NCBI RefSeq assembly: GCF_020099275.1
Contig: NZ_CP083646.1
Location: 310,001-374,000 of the forward strand
DNA from: Corynebacterium falsenii
Lineage (GTDB): Bacteria; Actinomycetota; Actinomycetes; Mycobacteriales; Mycobacteriaceae
Direction of reading: 5' to 3'
Length of the DNA stretch: 64,000 nucleotides
Notes under the pieces: generated by a model
Database searches by the model: none
Told to the model about the DNA's origin: nothing
What the model saw: the letters and a program-made list of their open reading frames with translations, nothing else
Part shown: in pieces, positions 16,741-25,926 of the stretch
How the letters are laid out: each line of letters opens with the position of its first letter
How positions within the stretch are numbered: position 1 is the stretch's first letter
Program-made: the position numbers and the translations under genes

Positions 16741-17739
16741 ATGAGCATCACCACACGAGCCATTGTCCAGACCGATTCCAACGATCCCGCCTCTCTGGAG
16801 TGGAAGGAGACGGAGCTCGATGACCTCCAACAGGGCGAAGCGCTGGTGAAGGTCCACTTCGCAGGCGTCAACCGCGCCGATACTCTCCAGGCCCAGGGCC
16901 ACTACCCACCCCCGAAGGGTGTCACGAACATCATCGGCCTCGAAGCCGCCGGCGTGATCGAGCGCGCCAACGGCACCACTCGCCCGGATGGCACCCCCTG
17001 GGTCGATGGAGACGAAGTCGCCGTGCTGCTATCCGGCGGCGGCTACGCGGAGCGGGTCGTGGTGCCAGAAGGCCAGCTCATGCCCGTGCCCGCCGGATTC
17101 TCCCTTGCGGAGGCCGCCAGCGTGGTCGAGGTTGCCTGCACCCTGTGGTCCAACATCATGATGACCGCCCATGTGGATAAGGGCTCCACGGTCCTGTTCC
17201 ACGGCGGTGGTGGCGGCATCGGCATTTTCGGTATCCAGCTCGCCAAGGCCCTGGGTGCCACGGTCGCGGTCACCGCAGGTTCCCAGGACAAACTCAACGT
17301 GTGCTCCCGCTACGGCGCGGACATCCTCATCAACTACAAGGATGAGGACTTCGTGGAGGTCATGAAGGATCACGGTGGGGCGGACGTAATCCTGGACATC
17401 ATCGGCGCGAAGTACCTGGACCGCAACATTGATGCCCTCGCCAAGGATGGCCACATCGTCATCATCGGCATGCAGGGCGGTGTCAAGGGCGAGCTGAACA
17501 TCGGCAAGCTGCTCAACAAGCGCGGCACAATCTCCGCAACGGGCCTGCGCTACCGCGACCTGGACGATAAGGCCCGGATTGTCGGCGAGACCATTCGCCA
17601 CGTCTGGCCCCTGCTGGAAGACGGCTCGATCACCCACCACATCGACCGTGTCGTTCCCGTGGAGAAAGCCGCCGACGCGCACAAGGCGCTGCTCGATGGC
17701 GAGGTCACCGGCAAGATCGTCTTGCAGGTCGTCAACTAA
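16741..17739 (+). CDS. NAD(P)H:quinone oxidoreductase, zinc-free MDR family
   Basis: The 332-residue medium-chain reductase carries the PIG3-like motif GVNRADTLQAQGHYPPPKG, a Rossmann segment HGGGGGIGIFGIQLAKALGA, and no catalytic or structural zinc cysteines. It would reduce quinones or other electrophiles with NADPH. The same gene type stands next to the aminotransferase-like gene in mycobacteria (Rv3777/Rv3778c), so it marks the left end of the cell-wall locus. The stop shares the 4-bp CTAA with the stop of the convergent transporter gene. Confidence 0.88.
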   Translation: MSITTRAIVQTDSNDPASLEWKETELDDLQQGEALVKVHFAGVNRADTLQAQGHYPPPKGVTNIIGLEAAGVIERANGTTRPDGTPWVDGDEVAVLLSGGGYAERVVVPEGQLMPVPAGFSLAEAASVVEVACTLWSNIMMTAHVDKGSTVLFHGGGGGIGIFGIQLAKALGATVAVTAGSQDKLNVCSRYGADILINYKDEDFVEVMKDHGGADVILDIIGAKYLDRNIDALAKDGHIVIIGMQGGVKGELNIGKLLNKRGTISATGLRYRDLDDKARIVGETIRHVWPLLEDGSITHHIDRVVPVEKAADAHKALLDGEVTGKIVLQVVN

Positions 17740-18614
17740 CGGGCTCTCGTGGCCGCTCGAGGTCTCCGCCGCGGCCACGTCCCCACGGTTTGCACCACGA
17801 CCAGGGCTATCAGGACCATCACCATGCCCGCCCACTGCACGGCCGTCAGCGTTTCGCCCTTGAACACCGTGCCGATGACAGTCGCGGTCACCGGGGACAA
17901 CACTCCGAGGATTGCGACATCAACGACGTCGAGCTTCGCAATGCCGTTGAACCACAGGCCGTAAGCCACCAGTGCCCCGATGATGGTCAAGTAGGCAAAA
18001 CCTGCGATGTTCCGGCCGTTCAGGGTGTCCGGCAGCCCCTCGATGGCCAGCAGAAATGGGATCAACACCGCACCGCCGAACGTCAGCTGCCACCCGGTGA
18101 CCACGAGTTGCGGCACGCCCTTGGGTGCTCCCCATTTCTTGGCCAACACAATGCCCGTGGCCATACAGATGCTGGCCGCCAGCCCGGCGAGCACGCCACC
18201 CATATTCAGCTCCGCCGAGGGTGTAAGTACCAACGCTGCCACGCCGATCACGGCGATGATCCCGCCGATGATCTGCACGGACTGCAACCTCGTGCCCAGA
18301 AGCAGCGGGCTCATGGCGATCACCCACAGCGGCGCGGTATTCGTGACAATCGCGGCCACCCCGCCCGGCAGCAGGTATGCCGCAAGGAACAAAAATGCGA
18401 AGAATCCCCCGATATTCGCCACACCCAACGCCGCCGACTTCCACCACCAGGAGCCGTGCGGGAGCCTGCGGAACCACAGCAGCAAAAGGAGCCCGGCCGG
18501 CAGCGCGCGCAGCACCCCAGCCAGCAGCGGGCGGTTCGGCGGAAGAAAATCCGTCGTCACAATGTAGGTGGTTCCCCAGATGATGGGCGTTAGTGCGGTC
18601 AGCAAACGAGTCAC
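17736..18614 (-). CDS. EamA/DMT-family transporter
   Basis: The 292-residue protein has about ten hydrophobic helices in two EamA repeats, beginning MTRLLTALTPIIWGTTYIVT; the PxxWGxxY-type motif is typical of this metabolite exporter family. The substrate is unknown. It overlaps the convergent quinone oxidoreductase by 4 bp, and each gene takes its stop codon from the shared CTAA. It lies downstream of the aminotransferase-like gene on the same strand, 47 bp away, and may be co-transcribed with it. The C-terminus is short and Arg-rich. Confidence 0.88.
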   Translation of the reverse strand: MTRLLTALTPIIWGTTYIVTTDFLPPNRPLLAGVLRALPAGLLLLLWFRRLPHGSWWWKSAALGVANIGGFFAFLFLAAYLLPGGVAAIVTNTAPLWVIAMSPLLLGTRLQSVQIIGGIIAVIGVAALVLTPSAELNMGGVLAGLAASICMATGIVLAKKWGAPKGVPQLVVTGWQLTFGGAVLIPFLLAIEGLPDTLNGRNIAGFAYLTIIGALVAYGLWFNGIAKLDVVDVAILGVLSPVTATVIGTVFKGETLTAVQWAGMVMVLIALVVVQTVGTWPRRRPRAATRAR

Positions 18615-18661
18615 AACAGCGCACCTTAGCGCACTAGCGCCAACCCCAGTGCACCAGCGCT

Positions 18662-19996
18662 CTAGCGCAGGCTCGCCACCGCCCGCACCAGCTGGTCCAC
18701 GTCGTAGGCCGTGTTGTGTGGAGCGAAGCCGATGGCCACCGCCCCGGAATCGGGATGGTATTCGGTCTGTCCGCTGAGGCTGCTGGCATTCTTGCGGCCA
18801 TGCCGCCCGCGACGCGCCCGCCGCGAAGCGCCGATTTCCTCGAACACGCCCATGCTGGCCAGCAGTTCCGAATCGCCGGGCTTGACCACACCAGCCACCA
18901 CGCCATTGGATAGCAGCCTGTCGACCACCACGGCGGCGGGCACACCTTCCACAATGAAGCTCACTCGGGGCACGCGCTCCACGGCGTCGAAGTACGGCAA
19001 CAATTCGGATTCACCATCCACGCCGATCACGTGCACGGTCCCCAGCGCCTGCAGGCCTTCCACAGCCCGGCGCGCTAGGCCGTTCATGTAGCGGGTGGCC
19101 TGCGGCAACGCATCAGCCACGCGGTGCCTGCGAGATCCCAGCGCGAAATCATCCAATCGGGCCAGATGCTCCACGGCCTCCGGCACGCCGCCCAGCAGGC
19201 CCTCGGACACCCCGCCGACGCCCAGCACACCGCGCGGGTCGTTGAACGGAATGGAGGCCAGCACGGAGGAATCGCGGAACACCAGCGCGCCCACAGTCGG
19301 CCCGCCGATCGAGCTGATATCCAGCGCGAGCACGTCTGCCTGCATGTCGTCGATATCCACCACGCGATAGGGGGCGTAGGAGTTCACATCCACCACGAAC
19401 AGTCCGCGGGACTTGTTGTGCACTGCCTCGCCCACGGCCCGCACGTCCGTCACCGAACCCACGTACCGGTTCGCCGCGGCGATGGCGACCACCGTGGTTT
19501 CCGGCCCCACGAGGTTGGCGAACTGCCACGCCGGCAGCACACCCGTGGACAGATCCGGCTCTGCCCAGCGCACCCGCGCACCGTAGAGGTCCGCCGCGCG
19601 GCGCCAGGGGCGGATGTTCGCTGGGTCATCGATGCGGGAGAGCACCACTTCCTGCCCGAGCCGCAGGCGGCGGTACAGCACGCTGGCGAGCTGGTCCAGC
19701 AGCGCTGCGCGCGAGGAGCCCAGCACCACGTTGCTTGGCAGCGCACCGGTCAGATCGGCCACCGCGTTCTTGGCGGCGTCCACGAACTGCTCGCCGATGC
19801 GTCGGCCAAGCACCTTGTTATCCGACGCCACCCCATGGGGCGATTCCATCGGCTCCAGCAGAGGTGAGGCACGGAAGGATCGGGAAACGGCCGCGGAGAC
19901 GCGTTCCGGGACCTGCGGATAATCCTGGGCGTTCATATAGGTCCAGCCATCGGACAGCGATGCGTACAGGCCTCTCACCCGAGGGTTATCAAACAC
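18662..19996 (-). CDS. Class V aminotransferase / cysteine desulfurase-like protein without the usual lysine
   Basis: The 444-residue protein has the class V fold (FRASPLLEPMESPHG, VLGSSRAALLDQLASVLYRR, VAIAAANRYVGSVTDVRAV, VVDVNSYAPYRVVDIDDMQA). In the segment that normally reads SGHKxYGPTG, it has LDISSIGGPTVGALVF. The Schiff-base lysine position seems to be Ser229. It may therefore bind PLP poorly or have another role. The GTG start at 19996 follows GAGAAAGGAGTTCCG. Position matches Rv3778c beside the galactan exporter. Function there is also unknown. Confidence 0.72.
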   Translation of the reverse strand: MFDNPRVRGLYASLSDGWTYMNAQDYPQVPERVSAAVSRSFRASPLLEPMESPHGVASDNKVLGRRIGEQFVDAAKNAVADLTGALPSNVVLGSSRAALLDQLASVLYRRLRLGQEVVLSRIDDPANIRPWRRAADLYGARVRWAEPDLSTGVLPAWQFANLVGPETTVVAIAAANRYVGSVTDVRAVGEAVHNKSRGLFVVDVNSYAPYRVVDIDDMQADVLALDISSIGGPTVGALVFRDSSVLASIPFNDPRGVLGVGGVSEGLLGGVPEAVEHLARLDDFALGSRRHRVADALPQATRYMNGLARRAVEGLQALGTVHVIGVDGESELLPYFDAVERVPRVSFIVEGVPAAVVVDRLLSNGVVAGVVKPGDSELLASMGVFEEIGASRRARRGRHGRKNASSLSGQTEYHPDSGAVAIGFAPHNTAYDVDQLVRAVASLR

Positions 19997-20364
19997 CGGA
20001 ACTCCTTTCTCGACAGGCAACCCGGCGCGGTTGCCCCCGCCTCGGTCAGGCAGTGATCCAAGCAGTGATCGTTGTGCGACCGAAGTCGCATAGCGACGCG
20101 CCCTCGTACTGCTCGAATACAGCTTGTGACGATACTAGCGTGTTCGGTGGACAACAGATATTCGCGCATAACGAATCTTTGATGATCGCGCGAATGCTTG
20201 TGTAAAGGTGACAACCTTTCACTATTAGGTATCCATCGTGACCCATTATGTCCGATTCCGCGACGCTCGGCATGCGCCCACCATGCGGAAGCCTCCGGTC
20301 CCCGCATGGGCCGTTCATCCGGATGGAGTAAGTTGGACACACTACGACGAAGGAAAGGTGTGTT
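19997..20364. promoter_or_regulatory. Divergent promoter region with inverted repeat
   Basis: This 368-bp region separates the aminotransferase-like gene from wzm. A perfect inverted repeat AAAGGT-GACA-ACCTTT at 20204-20219 is followed by an AT-rich stretch (TATTAG), which would suit an operator near a promoter. The wzm ribosome binding site GAAGGAAAGG ends the region. Confidence 0.45.
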
Positions 20365-21243
20365 GTGGCCCAGACCGCAGATGTAGAACGCATCACCGCC
20401 ACCACCGAGGTGCATGACATCCCGGCGAGCAAGTCAGAAACATTCTCCGCCGCGTGGAAGGACCTCAAGCGGGGCTTCGAGCAGCGCGAGCTGTGGCTGG
20501 CTCTCGGCTGGCAGGACATCAAGCAGCGCTACCGCCGTTCCACCCTGGGTCCACTGTGGATCACCATCGCCACCGGCGTGATGGCCCTGGCCCTAGGTCT
20601 GCTGTACTCGCTGCTGTTCCAGCAGGACTTGGCGCAGTTCCTCCCGCACGTGGCCGTGGGCCTGATCATCTGGGGCTTCATCGCCGGTTGCATCCAGGAT
20701 GGCTCCCAGGTCTTCATCGCCAACGAGGGTCTGATCAAGCAGCTCCCCTCGGCTCTATCGGTGCACGTGTACCGCCTGGTGTGGCGGCAGTTCCTCTTCC
20801 TGTGCCACAACCTGGTGATCTGGGTTGTCCTCATCGCTATTTTTCGCCCTCACCTGGGGTGGAACGTTTTCCTCGCCATCCCAGCGCTCGCGCTGTTGGT
20901 GCTCAACGGCGTGTGGGTGACGATGTTCTTTGGCATTATCGCCACCCGTTTCCGCGACGTGGCTCCGCTGCTCGATTCCCTCGTTCAGCTGGCGTTCTAC
21001 ATGACCCCCATCGTGTGGACCACCGCGACGCTGAGGGAGCAGGGCGGTGAGATCGCCAACCGCGCGAAGATCGCGGAGATCAACCCCCTGTACCACTACC
21101 TAGAGATCATCCGCGCGCCCATGATCGGCGAGCCGGTGGCCGCCTACCACTGGTGGATCGTGCTGGCCATGACCGGCGTGGGTCTTCTCCTCGCCCTTCT
21201 CACGATGCGCAAATGGCGCTTCCGCGTGAGCTACTGGGTCTAG
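20365..21243 (+). CDS. wzm: Galactan ABC exporter permease (Wzm/RfbD)
   Basis: The 292-residue ABC-2 type permease has six membrane helices. An N-terminal amphipathic region, WQDIKQRYRRSTLGPLWITI, is the classic O-antigen exporter motif. With the ATPase downstream it should flip the lipid-linked galactan precursor across the membrane before arabinan is added, as proposed for M. tuberculosis Rv3783/Rv3781. The GTG start at 20365 lies 6 nt after GAAGGAAAGG. A 62-bp gap precedes the ATPase gene. The neighbouring GlfT1 supports a galactan rather than O-antigen substrate. Confidence 0.9.
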   Translation: MAQTADVERITATTEVHDIPASKSETFSAAWKDLKRGFEQRELWLALGWQDIKQRYRRSTLGPLWITIATGVMALALGLLYSLLFQQDLAQFLPHVAVGLIIWGFIAGCIQDGSQVFIANEGLIKQLPSALSVHVYRLVWRQFLFLCHNLVIWVVLIAIFRPHLGWNVFLAIPALALLVLNGVWVTMFFGIIATRFRDVAPLLDSLVQLAFYMTPIVWTTATLREQGGEIANRAKIAEINPLYHYLEIIRAPMIGEPVAAYHWWIVLAMTGVGLLLALLTMRKWRFRVSYWV

Positions 21244-21305
21244 CACCTGCACACCCGCCGTCCGCTGTTCGTTTCTTCCTGCCCATCCTTTTAACGGAGG
21301 TCACC

Positions 21306-22094
21306 GTGGTTTCCATCGACACCTACAACGCCTGTGTTGATTTCCCTATTTTCGACGCCAAATCCCGCTCGATGAAGCAGACGTTCCTGGGTGCCGCGGG
21401 CGGTGCTATCGGACGTAATGAGTCGAATACCGTGATGGTCGAAGCGTTGCGCGACGTGAACTTGCACCTCAAGGACGGCGACCGGGTGGGCCTGGTCGGC
21501 CACAACGGCGCGGGCAAATCCACACTGCTCCGGCTGCTGTCTGGCATCTACGAGCCGACGCGCGGGTCCGCCGTGGTGAAGGGGCGCGTGGCCCCGGTGT
21601 TCGACCTGGGCGTGGGCATGGACCCGGAGATCTCGGGGTACGAAAACATCATCATCCGCGGCCTGTTTCTGGGACAGACGCGCAAGTCCATCAAGTCAAA
21701 GATGGATGAGATTGCGGAGTTCTCCGAGCTGGGCGATTACCTATCCATGCCCCTGCGCACGTACTCCACGGGTATGCGCATCCGCTTGGCGCTGGGCGTG
21801 GTGACCTCCATCGACCCGGAGATCCTGCTGCTCGATGAGGGCATTGGCGCCGTGGATGCGGCGTTCATGACCAAGGCCCGGGTGAAGCTGGAGGAGATGG
21901 TGAAGCGTTCCGGCATCTTGGTGTTTGCCAGCCACTCCAACGACTTCCTTGCACAATTGTGCGATTCGGCGTTGTGGATTGACCATGGAGAGGTCAAGAA
22001 GGCGGGCCCGGTGGCCGATGTTGTGGAATCCTATGAGGGGCCGGAGGCTGGAAACTTGGTTCGCAGCGTGCTGCGAGACCTCGGTCGCGCGTAA
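21306..22094 (+). CDS. wzt: Galactan ABC exporter ATPase (Wzt/RfbE)
   Basis: The 262-residue ATPase has Walker A GHNGAGKSTLL, signature YSTGMRIRLALG and Walker B ILLLDEGIGAVD, in the polysaccharide exporter subclass. It lacks the C-terminal carbohydrate-binding domain found in some Wzt proteins, as in mycobacterial RfbE. GTG 21306 after ACGGAGGTCACC is a clear start. It pairs with the permease upstream. Confidence 0.92.
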   Translation: MVSIDTYNACVDFPIFDAKSRSMKQTFLGAAGGAIGRNESNTVMVEALRDVNLHLKDGDRVGLVGHNGAGKSTLLRLLSGIYEPTRGSAVVKGRVAPVFDLGVGMDPEISGYENIIIRGLFLGQTRKSIKSKMDEIAEFSELGDYLSMPLRTYSTGMRIRLALGVVTSIDPEILLLDEGIGAVDAAFMTKARVKLEEMVKRSGILVFASHSNDFLAQLCDSALWIDHGEVKKAGPVADVVESYEGPEAGNLVRSVLRDLGRA

Positions 22095-22286
22095 AATCGA
22101 GTGCGATTGTGTGATCTGGCTTAAATCCGGGGCATTTTTGCGAACTGGCTGACAATCCAGCGCGCGCGGGTAACCTCGGTAGCACGCACAAGAAGCATTA
22201 ATTTTTTACTCAAAATAACTTTATCGACCCTCCGTAAACTTCCTCGATTCCACCTCTACACCCCCAACGAAAGCGCAGCTGACACC

Positions 22287-24104
22287 GTGACTTCCTCCAC
22301 GCACAACTCCCCCAGCACCAGTGGCGATGACACCGCTTCCGATGCCTTCAACTCAAAGAAGTGGCTCGAGCTGTACACCCCGTGGACAGCTCACACCATC
22401 GACCTCGAGGATCCGAAGGAGAACCCCCGCGGCTTCACGTTGCCGGAGATCTTCTGGAACGGCGTACACGATTACAAGGACAACACGGCGTTCACCTTCT
22501 TCAACAAGTCCGTGACGTACAAGGACTTCGGTCGCCACGTCGCCACCGCCGCAGCCGGTCTGCGCAAGCTCGGCGTGATGCAGGGCGAGCGCGTGGCAAT
22601 TGCTCTGCCGAACTGCCCCCAAGCGCTCACCGCCTTCTACGCAACGCTCACCATCGGCGCCGTCCCCACCCTCCACAACCCCCTCTACACCGCAGCTGAG
22701 CTGACCCACCCCTTCGAGGATCACGCCGCCAAGGTCGGCTTCTTCTGGGACAAAATGGCCGGCACCGCCGAGCAGCTCCGCGACAAGACTCCGCTGGACA
22801 CCGTCATTGCCGTGAGCCTGCCGGATGCCATGCCCCGCGTCATGCAGTTCGCCCTCAAGCTCCCCATCCCGCCCGTGAAGAAGCTCAAGGAGAAGCTCAC
22901 CGGCCCGGCTCCGGAAGCCCTGCCGTGGAACGAGTTCATGGGCAAGGGAAAATCCAAGGCCAAGAGTGAACTGGGCGGCGGATACACTGGTGGCGTCGGG
23001 CCAAAGAAGCCCCTGGACCCCACGGATCCTGCGCTGATTCTGTACACCTCCGGAACCACGGGCAAGCCCAAGGGCGCGGTGCTGACGCACCGCAACCTCA
23101 TCGCGAACCTGCGCCAGGGCCTCGAGTGGGTGGAGGGCCTAGGCAAGGGCCCGAAGCCGGAGGTCATGCTCGCCGCGCTGCCGATTTTCCACGCCTACGG
23201 CCTGACCATGAACATCACGATGGCTCCGATGATCGGCGGTGAGATCCAGCTGCTGCCCGCCCCCGAGATGGATCTGGTCATGCGGATCATGAAGAAGAAC
23301 ATGCCCACGTGGATGCCGGGCGTGCCCGCGCTGTACGAAAAGATCATGGAAGCCGCCGAGAAGAAGGGACTCAGCATTGACGGCGTGCGGGCGTCGTTCA
23401 GCGGCGCGAGCGCGCTGCCTGCCTCCACGGTGAAAAAGTGGGAGTCGCTCACCAGCGGCAAGATCATCGAGGGCTATGGCCTCACCGAAACCGCGCCGAT
23501 CATCGTGGGCAACCCGATGGGGCACGGCCGGGAGGGCTACATCGGCGTGCCCTTCCCCTCCACCGAGGTGCGCATCGCTGATCCCGACGACCCCAGCAAG
23601 ACCCTCCCGGACGGCGAAGAAGGCGAACTGCTGGTCCGCGGCCCTCAGGTGTTCAAGGGGTACCTCAACAAGCCGGAGGAAACCGAGAAGGCCTTCTACA
23701 AGGACTGGTTCCGCACCGGCGACATGGCCGTGATGGAGCCGGACGGGTTCATCAAGATCGTCTCCCGCATCAAGGAAATGATCATCACCGGCGGATTCAA
23801 CGTCTACCCCGCCGAGGTGGAGGAGGTGCTCATGGAGCACGAGTCCATCGAGCAGGCCTCCGTGGTGGGTGTGCCGCGCAAGGACGGCTCCGAGACCGTA
23901 GCGGCGGCCGTGATCCTGGCCGCCGGCGCCACGCTGGACAAGGACGCGCTGCGGGCCTTCGCCGCGAACAAGTTGACGAAGTACAAGGTGCCGCGCATCT
24001 TCCAGGAGCTCAAGGAGCTGCCCGCCGATCAGATGGGCAAGGTGCGCCGCCGCGAGGTGCAGGACATCGTCAAGGACTTCCTCAAGGACATCAAGCACGA
24101 CTAG
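22287..24104 (+). CDS. fadD: Long-chain fatty-acid-CoA ligase (FadD-like)
   Basis: The 605-residue ANL-superfamily enzyme has LILYTSGTTGKPKGAVLTHRN (AMP-binding P-loop, split here as LILYTSGTTGKPKGAV), YGLTETAPI and the C-terminal hinge GGFNVYPAEVEEVL with the catalytic lysine region MGKVRRR. It activates fatty acids to acyl-CoA or acyl-AMP. The start is GTG 22287. It sits between wzt and glfT1, which are close together in mycobacteria, so it is an insertion relative to that order. It may supply acyl groups to the HXXXD acyltransferase nearby; this is inference. Confidence 0.88.
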   Translation: MTSSTHNSPSTSGDDTASDAFNSKKWLELYTPWTAHTIDLEDPKENPRGFTLPEIFWNGVHDYKDNTAFTFFNKSVTYKDFGRHVATAAAGLRKLGVMQGERVAIALPNCPQALTAFYATLTIGAVPTLHNPLYTAAELTHPFEDHAAKVGFFWDKMAGTAEQLRDKTPLDTVIAVSLPDAMPRVMQFALKLPIPPVKKLKEKLTGPAPEALPWNEFMGKGKSKAKSELGGGYTGGVGPKKPLDPTDPALILYTSGTTGKPKGAVLTHRNLIANLRQGLEWVEGLGKGPKPEVMLAALPIFHAYGLTMNITMAPMIGGEIQLLPAPEMDLVMRIMKKNMPTWMPGVPALYEKIMEAAEKKGLSIDGVRASFSGASALPASTVKKWESLTSGKIIEGYGLTETAPIIVGNPMGHGREGYIGVPFPSTEVRIADPDDPSKTLPDGEEGELLVRGPQVFKGYLNKPEETEKAFYKDWFRTGDMAVMEPDGFIKIVSRIKEMIITGGFNVYPAEVEEVLMEHESIEQASVVGVPRKDGSETVAAAVILAAGATLDKDALRAFAANKLTKYKVPRIFQELKELPADQMGKVRRREVQDIVKDFLKDIKHD

Positions 24105-24142
24105 AAGACCGGCGGGCGGAGCGACCGGGCATAATTGAAGCC

Positions 24143-25045
24143 ATGCCTTTACGTACATCCGATACCGTCGCCGCAGTCATCGTCACCCACAACCGGGTTG
24201 AGCTGCTGCGCGCCTCCCTGGACCAAGTCGCCCACCAGGAGGGCGCCGAAGCGCGGCACATCATCGTGGTCGACAACGGCAACGACCCCGCCGTGAAAGC
24301 TCTAGTAGATGAGGTGGCCGGGGAACGCGGCCACTACATCGGCTCCGCCACCAACTTGGGCGGCGCCGGCGGGTTCGCCTTGGGGTTCCTCACCGCACTG
24401 TCCCTGGGTGCGGATGCGATCTGGTGCGCGGATGACGATGGTCGCCCTGCCGACGCCCACGTGCTTGCCACCCTGCAGCGCGTGGCGGAACAGGAGGGCC
24501 TCGATGAGATCAGCCCCATGGTCTGCAACATCGATGCACCCGATCGCCTAGCTTTCCCCCTGCGCCAGGGGTTGGTGTGGCGCCGCCTGCGCAGCGAGCT
24601 GGAGGGCGACTTCCTCCCCGGCATCGCCTCGTTGTTCAACGGAGCACTGATCAGCGCGAAGGCTATGGAGATCATCGGCGTGCCGGACTACCGGCTGTTC
24701 ATCCGCGGCGATGAGGTGGAGTACCACCGCCGCCTGGTACGCAGCGGCCTGCGGTTCGGCACATGCCTGACCACGGCGTATCTGCACCCGGATGGCTCCG
24801 ACGAGTTCAAGCCGATCCTGGGCGGCAAGATGCACACCCAGTACCCGGATAACGAGTTCAAGCGCTTCTTCACCTACCGCAACCGTGGCTACATCATGAA
24901 CCAGCCCGGCATGCGCAAGCTGCTGCCGCAGGAGTACGCCCGGTTCGCGTGGTTTTTCCTGGTGCAAAACCGGGATGTCAAGGGCTTCAAAGAGTGGTTC
25001 TCCCTGCACAAGGCGGGGCGCAACGAGCGCTTCAACCGCCCCTAG
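24143..25045 (+). CDS. glfT1: Galactofuranosyltransferase GlfT1
   Basis: The 300-residue GT-A enzyme has VIVTHNRVELLRASL, NLGGAGGFALG and the metal-binding triad WCADDDG. It matches GlfT1 (Rv3782 type), which adds the first two galactofuranose residues to decaprenyl-PP-GlcNAc-Rha at the cytosolic face of the membrane. The start is ATG 24143. Adjacent Wzm/Wzt would export the finished galactan. The stop TAG lies in an 11-bp unit CTAGCGGAGGA that is repeated at once; the second unit gives the stop of the convergent hydrolase gene. Confidence 0.9.
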   Translation: MPLRTSDTVAAVIVTHNRVELLRASLDQVAHQEGAEARHIIVVDNGNDPAVKALVDEVAGERGHYIGSATNLGGAGGFALGFLTALSLGADAIWCADDDGRPADAHVLATLQRVAEQEGLDEISPMVCNIDAPDRLAFPLRQGLVWRRLRSELEGDFLPGIASLFNGALISAKAMEIIGVPDYRLFIRGDEVEYHRRLVRSGLRFGTCLTTAYLHPDGSDEFKPILGGKMHTQYPDNEFKRFFTYRNRGYIMNQPGMRKLLPQEYARFAWFFLVQNRDVKGFKEWFSLHKAGRNERFNRP

Positions 25046-25063
25046 CGGAGGACTAGCGGAGGA
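25042..25063. repeat. Two tandem CTAGCGGAGGA units at convergent gene ends
   Basis: Unit 1 holds the glfT1 stop (TAG on plus) and unit 2 holds the hydrolase stop (CTA, i.e. TAG on minus). The duplication separates the two stops by exactly one unit. Confidence 0.8.
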
Positions 25064-25880
25064 TAAACTCCCGCATCATCGTGGTCCACTGACCCACGTC
25101 ATCGGGCGTTTCCGCGATGTGGACCTCTGCGTTCGGCAGTAGGTCACCGAGTTCCTCGGCGCTCTCGATGGGGTGGCCGGGGTCCTGGGTCCAGGCCAGG
25201 ATGAGCACCGGGCACTCGATCTGCATGATCTTTTCCTTGGCCGGCAGGTTCGCCTTGGCGGCGCCGCGATAGGCGATCGGCAGGATGGATTCCAGCACGT
25301 CCGGGTCCGTGTGCGGCCGGTCGGGGTTCACGGCCGGTGGCAGGGCCTCGTGCTTCGTGAACTCCGAGTAGGCTGCTAGGCCGTTGTCCTCCACATATTG
25401 CGCCGAGAACTCGTAGCCGGTGGCTCGGGCGCTGCGATTTTCCCAGACGGTGGGCGGGAGCCCCAGAATGAGCTTGTCGAACAGGCCGGGGTGCTTTACC
25501 TGAGCAGTGAGCAGGGTGGCGCACCCCATGGATTGCCCGATTCCCACGAGGGGGCGTGTGTCGGTGACATCCGGCCACACATCCCCCACCACGGCGTAGA
25601 GGGTATCCGCCAGGGAGTCCCAGAGAAAGTCCTGCTCAACGGCCTTCTGCCCATCATGGGCTCCGTCTTCGCGCAAGCGCGTGCGGCCGTGCCCCGGCGC
25701 GTCGTAACGCAGTGTCTCGAACTCCGGCAGATCGTGGACGAAGTTCAGCCCCAGGATCTCATCGCGCGCCATGGAGCTGGTGAGCCCGTGGAGCTGCACC
25801 AGGCGGGCGCTGGCCGCCGGGGAGGGGTGAAGATCAGCGGCGATGGCCCACCTGCCCACGTCAAGTTTCAATGATGTCAA
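25053..25880 (-). CDS. Alpha/beta hydrolase
   Basis: This alpha/beta-hydrolase fold protein has LVQLHGLTSS (oxyanion region), RYDAPGHGRT, nucleophile elbow GIGQSMGCATLL, and a late Asp/His pair (LILAWTQDPGHPIES). The substrate is unknown; an ester or lipid is likely. Several starts are possible. TTG 25880 (275 residues) is preceded by GGGAAAGG and fits the start of homology; the frame stays open to 25970, but that would overlap the divergent gene. It converges on glfT1. Confidence 0.8.
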   Translation of the reverse strand: MTSLKLDVGRWAIAADLHPSPAASARLVQLHGLTSSMARDEILGLNFVHDLPEFETLRYDAPGHGRTRLREDGAHDGQKAVEQDFLWDSLADTLYAVVGDVWPDVTDTRPLVGIGQSMGCATLLTAQVKHPGLFDKLILGLPPTVWENRSARATGYEFSAQYVEDNGLAAYSEFTKHEALPPAVNPDRPHTDPDVLESILPIAYRGAAKANLPAKEKIMQIECPVLILAWTQDPGHPIESAEELGDLLPNAEVHIAETPDDVGQWTTMMREFILR

Positions 25881-25926
25881 CGCGCTTGACCTTTCCCGGA
25901 AACATTTGGTTTTTAGTCTGCCTATT

